Of a stretch of DNA of 46,160 nt, positions 41,446 through 46,160 are shown one piece after another. The notes below the pieces were generated by a model. That model was not told where the DNA came from. It ran no database searches and saw nothing but the letters and a program-made list of their open reading frames with translations. Made by a program: the position numbers and the translations under genes. The stretch is taken from contig JAHHRV010000016.1 of the NCBI GenBank assembly GCA_020025595.1, forward strand, positions 1 to 46,160. The letters run 5' to 3'. Source of the DNA: Oscillospiraceae bacterium. Lineage in GTDB: Bacteria; Bacillota; Clostridia; Oscillospirales; Oscillospiraceae. Each line of letters starts with the position of its first letter. Position 1 is the first letter of the stretch.

Positions 41446-41876
41446 TTACGATTGAACGAATGAATGAAGACCATGTTGCCCAGGTGGCAGCACTGGAAAA
41501 GATGATTTTTTCGGACGCATGGAGTGAAAACTCTGTGCGCTCCGAGCTGTCCAACGAGCTGTCGCTGTGGCTTGTGGCTGTGGATGGCGACACGGTGGCC
41601 GGTTATATCGGTTCCCAGACGGTGCTGGGCGAAGCGGATATGCTGAACCTGGCGGTGAGACCGGAATATCGCAGACAGGGTCTGGGACGGCAGCTGGTGG
41701 AAGAACTGATTCGCCGGCTGGATGCCCACTGCCTGACACTGGAAGTCCGTGTGAGCAATGAGCCGGCAAAAACCTTGTATGAATCCATGGGATTTGTGCA
41801 GGTCGGACGGAGAAAAAACTATTACGAAAAACCAAAAGAGGATGCATTGATCCTCAGAAAGGACTGGGAAAGATGA
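41442..41876 (+). CDS. rimI: Ribosomal-protein-alanine N-acetyltransferase
   Basis: RimI acetylates the N-terminal alanine of ribosomal protein S18 in Escherichia coli. The 144-residue GNAT protein has the AcCoA motif AVRPEYRRQGLGRQLVEELI and the RimI-type SNEPAKTLYESMGFVQVGRRKNYYEKPKEDALILRK tail. It overlaps polA and tsaD by ATGA each. The pairing with tsaD, often with tsaB nearby, is common; tsaB and tsaE are absent from this window. Confidence 0.92.
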   Translation: MITIERMNEDHVAQVAALEKMIFSDAWSENSVRSELSNELSLWLVAVDGDTVAGYIGSQTVLGEADMLNLAVRPEYRRQGLGRQLVEELIRRLDAHCLTLEVRVSNEPAKTLYESMGFVQVGRRKNYYEKPKEDALILRKDWER

Positions 41877-42889
41877 ACATTCTTTCAGTGGAATCTTCCT
41901 GTGACGAGACCGCGGTTGCAATCGTGCGAGACGGCAGGGAAGTGCTTGTGGACTGCATTGCCTCTCAGGTGGATCTGCACAAGGTCTATGGCGGTGTTGT
42001 TCCGGAAATCGCCTCCAGAAAGCATGTGGAGGCAATCTATGGCCTTGCAGACGAAGCACTGGAGAAGACCGGACTGACCCGTGACGATATTGATGCAGTT
42101 GCGGTTACCTACGCACCCGGACTGATTGGTGCGGTTCTGGTGGGTGTGAATTTCGCAAAAGCGGCCGCCATGGCGATGGGAAAACCGCTGATCCCGGTAC
42201 ACCACATTCGCGGACATATTGCTGCCAACTATCTGGCGTTTCCTGATCTGAAGCCCCCGTTTCTGTGTCTGGTTGTGTCCGGCGGACATACCATGATCGT
42301 GGAAGTGGAAGACTATACCAAGATGCGGATTCTGGGCACCACGCTGGATGATGCAGCGGGTGAGTGCTTTGACAAGGTCGGCAGAGTGCTTGGCATGCCC
42401 TATCCCGGCGGTGCTGCAATGGATCGGGCTGCGCAGCGGGGAGATGATACCAAATACCCCATGCCCCGGCCCAAGCCCGGCGAGAATCCCTATGACATGA
42501 GTTTCTCGGGCCTGAAGACGGCGGCACTGAATACCATTCATCATGCCGAGCAGATTCAGGAAGAACTGGACATCGACAGTCTGAGCGCCAGCTTCACCAG
42601 AGCGGTCTCGGATATGCTTGTTCCCAGAGTGGTTCAGGCGCTGAAAGAAACCGGACATAAAAATCTGGCGATTGCCGGCGGTGTTGCTGCAAATTCCAGA
42701 ATCCGAAAGGATATTTTGGAGGCGGCAGAAAAGCTGGGAGTGCAGGTTTATCTGCCTCCGCTGAGCCTGTGCGGCGACAATGCGGCGATGATCGGAGCCC
42801 AGGGCTATTATGAGTATCTGGCAGGAAATACTGCCGGGATGGATCTGAACGCCTACGCGACAAAGTCCATTCTGGGTGAGAAGTTATAA
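41873..42889 (+). CDS. tsaD: tRNA N6-adenosine threonylcarbamoyltransferase TsaD
   Basis: TsaD transfers threonylcarbamoyl to A37 of ANN-decoding tRNAs to form t6A, working with TsaB and TsaE. The 338-residue product has the ASKHA fold, the metal-binding H111-x3-H115 in VHHIRGHIAANY, the VSGGHT loop and a C-terminal GGVAANSRIR and CGDNAAMIG block. The start ATGA overlaps rimI. The cyclase that acts on t6A (tcdA) lies at the other end of the window. Confidence 0.97.
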   Translation: MNILSVESSCDETAVAIVRDGREVLVDCIASQVDLHKVYGGVVPEIASRKHVEAIYGLADEALEKTGLTRDDIDAVAVTYAPGLIGAVLVGVNFAKAAAMAMGKPLIPVHHIRGHIAANYLAFPDLKPPFLCLVVSGGHTMIVEVEDYTKMRILGTTLDDAAGECFDKVGRVLGMPYPGGAAMDRAAQRGDDTKYPMPRPKPGENPYDMSFSGLKTAALNTIHHAEQIQEELDIDSLSASFTRAVSDMLVPRVVQALKETGHKNLAIAGGVAANSRIRKDILEAAEKLGVQVYLPPLSLCGDNAAMIGAQGYYEYLAGNTAGMDLNAYATKSILGEKL

Positions 42890-42892
42890 TGA

Positions 42893-42937
42893 AAAATGCA
42901 GGAGCGAAAATGTGCTCCTGCATTTTAATTTTTTTGT
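42893..42937 (+). terminator. Intrinsic terminator after tsaD
   Basis: A 13 bp AAAATGCAGGAGC / GCTCCTGCATTTT stem (42893-42905, 42914-42926) is followed by a T-rich run. It closes the cysE-cysS-polA-rimI-tsaD transcript. Confidence 0.9.
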
Positions 42938-43244
42938 TTAATATATTCGCTGATGTGAATATATATACATTTGGGTGAATGCAGTATCCACTTTATGCTC
43001 ACATAATCACGAATAAACTCGTAAAAATTATTAATATCTTAAATTTTGCACAGTGAAATGCAAGGCGCTAGCTGTGGAGAAACCTGTGCAAAGTGTGCAT
43101 AAACGGATGTATATGGCGCAGAAGTATACGCTAATTGTGTCGCATCTGTAAATAGAATGTGAATATCAGAAACTTTTCACAGAAAAACAGAGATTAAAAC
43201 GGAAGATAGGCGGAACTAATCTTGCTTGATGCATCTTGACGACA
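42938..43244. other. AT-rich intergenic stretch
   Basis: About 300 bases carry no credible open frame. It contains a perfect ATATATTC / GAATATAT inverted repeat (42941-42948 and 42957-42964) and one TGTGGAGAA near 43074, one mismatch from a DnaA box. I see no promoter, terminator for the minus-strand gene or RNA gene I could defend. Confidence 0.5.
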
Positions 43245-43856
43245 TTACTCGGGATCTGTCATTACCGTGGCTTTTAATGCAGATATTTCGTATGCTGTGC
43301 GTTCATATGCAGTATCTTCGATGTACTTGGTATATATGCGGCTCTGTAAGCGCCCCTCAATCTGAATCCAGTCTCTCGTATGGCAGGATGCTCCCAGCTG
43401 AGCGGTGCGGCCCCAGAGAATGCAGGGCAGATAATCCGCCCGGTGAAAGGCTCTGGGCACGGCAAGCATCATGTCGCAGATTTCTCTGCCCAGGGGCGTC
43501 TGGCGGTAGTTGGGCTCCCGACAGATGGGCCCGGAGATGACAAGCTCGTTGATTGGTTCGCCTTCTTCTGCGCATAAATCTGTTGCAAAGACAAAAATAA
43601 GCAGATGTCGGCCTGTCTCGTCCGAACGGTTATGAGAGCGGATCTGGCCTTCCACCCGGATTTTACTGCCTCCGGTCAGATCCATCTGCTCCAACAGTGC
43701 CAGATCTGCAATTACTGGGAGAGTGTCTACTGCGCCGGACAACCGCTGAACTTCCAAAAAGAATTTGTAGAATTTCCGGCCGTGGTTTTCGTGGGAGAAT
43801 GTCGGCATTGCTGCCAGTGTGCCACGAAGCGTGATTTGATTGCTGAACTGTTCCAT
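43245..43856 (-). CDS. SSB-like protein with two OB-fold domains
   Basis: This 203-residue protein appears to be two fused SSB/PriB-type OB folds. The N-half has ITLRGTLAAMPTFSHENHGRKFYKFFLEVQR and the C-half NELVISGPICREPNYRQT, followed by DMMLAVPRAFHRADYLPCILWGRTAQ. The second half ends in IQIEGRLQSR, with the DYLPCILWGR and IEGRLQSR features of SSB. There is no acidic SSB tail. It may bind single-stranded DNA; a specific role is unknown. The ATG at 43856 with GAGGTGATAACC is preferred over the GTG at 43865. Confidence 0.7.
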   Translation of the reverse strand: MEQFSNQITLRGTLAAMPTFSHENHGRKFYKFFLEVQRLSGAVDTLPVIADLALLEQMDLTGGSKIRVEGQIRSHNRSDETGRHLLIFVFATDLCAEEGEPINELVISGPICREPNYRQTPLGREICDMMLAVPRAFHRADYLPCILWGRTAQLGASCHTRDWIQIEGRLQSRIYTKYIEDTAYERTAYEISALKATVMTDPE

Positions 43857-43922
43857 GGTTATCACCTCATGTTTCAGATGTATGGAACAATCTATGCGCC
43901 AGAGTCTGAATCAGAACACAGA

Positions 43923-43948
43923 AAAAGCCGCCCGGTCGGGCGGCTTTT
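43923..43948 (-). terminator. Intrinsic terminator after the YgiQ gene
   Basis: An 11 bp AAAAGCCGCCC / GGGCGGCTTTT stem with a four-base loop is followed on the minus strand by TTTTTCTG. Confidence 0.85.
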
Positions 43949-43950
43949 GA

Positions 43951-45948
43951 TTATCTGCGCTTTGCAGGTTTGCCTTTGGCAGGAGCACGAGAGGGTTTTG
44001 TACTGGGTTTCGCAGAGGGTTTTGTGCGGGAAGGCGGCGCTTTTTTGGCAGGGGCCTTGCTCTGCTGTCTGGAGCCGGACTTCTGATTTGCTCCGCTGCT
44101 CCTGGACTTTGTGCCGCTCTTTCTGGGGGGAGGGGAATTGGTGTATCCGCCGGGCTTGGGAGCGATAGCGCGAATCAGACACTTGGGGCCTGTTCCAATC
44201 AGGTCTTCCCGGTGGGCCTTGATCAGTGCTTCCCGAACCAGATAATAGTTCTTGGGATTGCGGTACTGGATCAGCGCACGCTGCATAGCCTTTTCGTGGG
44301 GATCTGTGGGAACATAGACCTTCTCCATGGTTCTGGGGTCTAAGCCTGTATAATACATGACGGTGGACAGCGTGGAGGGGGTAGGATAGAAGTCCTGTAC
44401 CTGCTCCGGCATATAACCCATGTCACGGGTGTACTCTGCCAGCTCCACGGCTTCCTTCATGGTGGAACCCGGATGGCTGGACATCAGATAGGGAACCAGG
44501 TACTGATCCATGCCGTACTGCTTGTTCAGGGCATAGTATTTGTCCACGAATCGGTTATAGACAGAATTTTTGGGCTTTCCCATCTTGGAAAGGACAGCGT
44601 CGGATACATGCTCCGGGGCGACCTTCAGCTGTCCGGAAATGTGGTACTGAACCAGTTCCCGGAAGAAGGTATCCTTGTGGTCGGCCAGAAGATAGTCAAA
44701 ACGGATACCGCTTCGGATGAAGACCTTCTTGACACCGGGCAGCTTGCGCAGCTTACGCAGAAGCGTAATATAGTCCGTGTGGTCGGCGCGCATATTTTTG
44801 CAGGGAGTGGGGTACAGGCACTGTCTGTGGGAGCACGCACCCTTGCTCAGCTGCTTTTCGCAGGCGGGGAACCGGAAATTGGCAGTGGGGCCGCCAACAT
44901 CGTGGATATAGCCCTTGAAGTCCGGCTCTGCAATGATTTTTTCGGCTTCTTCCAGAATGGATTCGTGGGATCTGGTCTGGATGATTCGTCCCTGGTGGAA
45001 GGTCAGCGCACAGAAGGAACAGGCGCCAAAGCAGCCACGGTTGCTGACCAGGCTGAATTTGACTTCTTCAATGGCGGGGACGCCGCCTGCCTTTTCGTAA
45101 CTGGGGTGGTAGGTGCGGCAGTAGGGCAGGGAATAGACATTGTCCATTTCCTCTCTGGTCAGAGGCTTCTGGGGTGGGTTCTGCACCACATAATGCTTGC
45201 CGTAGGGCTCTGCCAGACGCTTGGCTGTAAAGGGGTCACAGTTGCCGTACTGGACTTTGAAGCTCTCTGCGTATTTGCGCTTGTTGGCCTTCAGTTCCTC
45301 AAAAGCAGGTAAAACGATGGTCGGGAGACTTTCGTCCAGTTCGTCCATGCGAAATACAGTGCCGTCGATATAGGTGATATCACGCACATCCATTCCGGAG
45401 TTCAGAGCCTCTGCAACTTCGACAATGCTCCGCTCGCCCATGCCGTACAGCAGCAGGTCTGCCTGAGAATCCAGAAGAATGGAACGCTTCATGGACTCAG
45501 ACCAGTAATCATAATGGCCCAGACGGCGCAGGCTTGCCTCAATGCCGCCGATGATAATGGGCACATCCTTGTAGGTCTGACGGATCAGATTGCAATAAAC
45601 GATGGTAGCGTAGTCAGGGCGCTTTCCCATGACTCCGCCGGGGGTGTAGGCATCGGTTTTACGGTGATGCTTTGTAACGGAGTAGTGGTTTACCATAGAG
45701 TCCATGTTGCCGCCGGAAACCAGAAAGCCAAGACGGGGTCTGCCGTAAATGTCGATGGACTTCGGGTCCTTCCAGTTGGGCTGAGAGATGATACCGACAT
45801 TGTAGCCGGCCTGCTCCAGCACACGGCTGATGATAGCGTGACCAAAAGAATGGTGATCCACATACGCATCACCTATGACATACACAAAATCGCATTGCTC
45901 CCAACCACGATCAATCATATCCTGTTTGCAAATCGGGAGAAATTCCAT
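43951..45948 (-). CDS. YgiQ family radical SAM protein
   Basis: This 665-residue protein matches the YgiQ family (UPF0313). It has MEFLPICKQDMIDRGWEQCDFVYVIGDAYVDHHSFGHAIISR at the start, a B12-binding-like N-terminal region, and a radical-SAM core with C306-x3-C310-x2-C313 in NRGCFGACSFCAL. A conserved C-terminal DUF3362 region follows. The reaction is unknown. The last 60 or so residues form a Lys/Pro/Ser-rich basic tail that is not part of the family core. A TAGGAGGAGC site precedes the ATG, with a TGCTATAAT -10 upstream. Confidence 0.93.
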   Translation of the reverse strand: MEFLPICKQDMIDRGWEQCDFVYVIGDAYVDHHSFGHAIISRVLEQAGYNVGIISQPNWKDPKSIDIYGRPRLGFLVSGGNMDSMVNHYSVTKHHRKTDAYTPGGVMGKRPDYATIVYCNLIRQTYKDVPIIIGGIEASLRRLGHYDYWSESMKRSILLDSQADLLLYGMGERSIVEVAEALNSGMDVRDITYIDGTVFRMDELDESLPTIVLPAFEELKANKRKYAESFKVQYGNCDPFTAKRLAEPYGKHYVVQNPPQKPLTREEMDNVYSLPYCRTYHPSYEKAGGVPAIEEVKFSLVSNRGCFGACSFCALTFHQGRIIQTRSHESILEEAEKIIAEPDFKGYIHDVGGPTANFRFPACEKQLSKGACSHRQCLYPTPCKNMRADHTDYITLLRKLRKLPGVKKVFIRSGIRFDYLLADHKDTFFRELVQYHISGQLKVAPEHVSDAVLSKMGKPKNSVYNRFVDKYYALNKQYGMDQYLVPYLMSSHPGSTMKEAVELAEYTRDMGYMPEQVQDFYPTPSTLSTVMYYTGLDPRTMEKVYVPTDPHEKAMQRALIQYRNPKNYYLVREALIKAHREDLIGTGPKCLIRAIAPKPGGYTNSPPPRKSGTKSRSSGANQKSGSRQQSKAPAKKAPPSRTKPSAKPSTKPSRAPAKGKPAKRR

Positions 45949-45980
45949 ATTGCTCCTCCTAATAGAGATTATTTGCGACT

Positions 45981-45989
45981 ATTATAGCA
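45981..45989 (-). promoter_or_regulatory. Extended -10 element of the YgiQ gene
   Basis: TGCTATAAT on the minus strand (45989-45981) lies about 33 bases before the start codon. No good -35 is seen. Confidence 0.6.
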
Positions 45990-46046
45990 GAAAAACGGCA
46001 AAAAGAAAAGAGTAATCAAAAAGATGTAAAAATTTGAAAATAAGTG

Positions 46047-46075
46047 TTGACAAATGCTTTTGTGCATGATATTAT
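46047..46075 (+). promoter_or_regulatory. Promoter of the tRNA-Leu gene
   Basis: TTGACA (46047-46052) and TATTAT (46070-46075) have a 17-base spacer, about 32 bases before the tRNA. Confidence 0.85.
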
Positions 46076-46107
46076 ATCTAAGCAATCGGGCAACCGATTA
46101 AAGACAT

Positions 46108-46160
46108 GCGCGAGTGGTGGAATTGGTAGACTCGCTAGATTCAGGTTCTAGTGTTCATTC
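46108..46160 (+). tRNA. tRNA-Leu (CAG), 5' part
   Basis: The 5' half of a leucine tRNA starts with the GCGCGAG acceptor arm. The D arm GTGGAATTGGTAGAC is characteristic of tRNA-Leu. The anticodon arm CTAGA-TTCAGGT-TCTAG gives anticodon CAG, decoding CUG. The variable arm and 3' half lie beyond the right edge. Confidence 0.93.

Noticed and set aside
43065..43080. Near-match DnaA box that could suggest a replication origin
   Set aside because: There is only one degenerate box, with no cluster and no dnaA or dnaN nearby.

Overview
The window is a gene-dense stretch of a bacterial chromosome from the Firmicutes, most likely class Clostridia near the Oscillospirales. The inference rests on strong GGAGG ribosome binding sites, frequent TTG starts, the rpmG-secE-nusG-rplK-rplA-rplJ block, the ecfA1-ecfA2-ecfT-truA block, the DUF1385-prmC pair, a Cys-type T-box, an N-terminal zinc-finger Clp ATPase and a BofC-like protein. 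No phage, insertion sequence, CRISPR array or defence island was seen.

Positions 1-7345. A minus-strand ribosomal and transcription block (rpmG, secE, nusG, rplK, rplA) leads into an L10-leader attenuator before rplJ, which runs off the left edge. ruvX lies on the plus strand and meets two half-size TauE/SafE genes tail to tail. Upstream on the minus strand are tcdA, a PrsA/SurA-type foldase, a candidate 6S RNA, a DUF1292 gene and a small BofC-like gene.

Positions 7515-16930. Plus-strand genes: a class A penicillin-binding protein with an odd four-cysteine insertion and a KPE repeat tail, an RlmI-type methyltransferase, the energy-coupling module ecfA1-ecfA2-ecfT, truA, and a ClpE-like unfoldase ending in a terminator.

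Positions 16945-22060. An accessory region of short units: a GNAT acetyltransferase and NTF2-like protein, a PadR-DUF1700-DUF4097 envelope module with a clear palindromic operator, a 56-residue protein, a PyrF-like protein that has lost catalytic residues, a small lipoprotein and a four-cluster ferredoxin.

Positions 22087-36500. Core genes on the plus strand: murB, whiA, dnaE; then a lipoprotein with a two-component system, DUF1385, prmC, recA, recX, rimO and pgsA, closed by a terminator.

Positions 36619-46160. A Cys T-box precedes cysE and cysS, followed by polA, rimI and tsaD joined by ATGA overlaps, so DNA polymerase I and a tRNA-modification gene may share cysteine-responsive transcription. 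An AT-rich gap follows, then two minus-strand genes (a double OB-fold SSB-like protein and YgiQ), and the start of a tRNA-Leu(CAG) gene at the right edge.

I did not find a clearly new multi-gene system. The best leads are the modified penicillin-binding protein, the apparently non-catalytic PyrF paralogue, the split transporter with a sequestered ribosome binding site, the PadR-controlled envelope module and the T-box-led polA operon.
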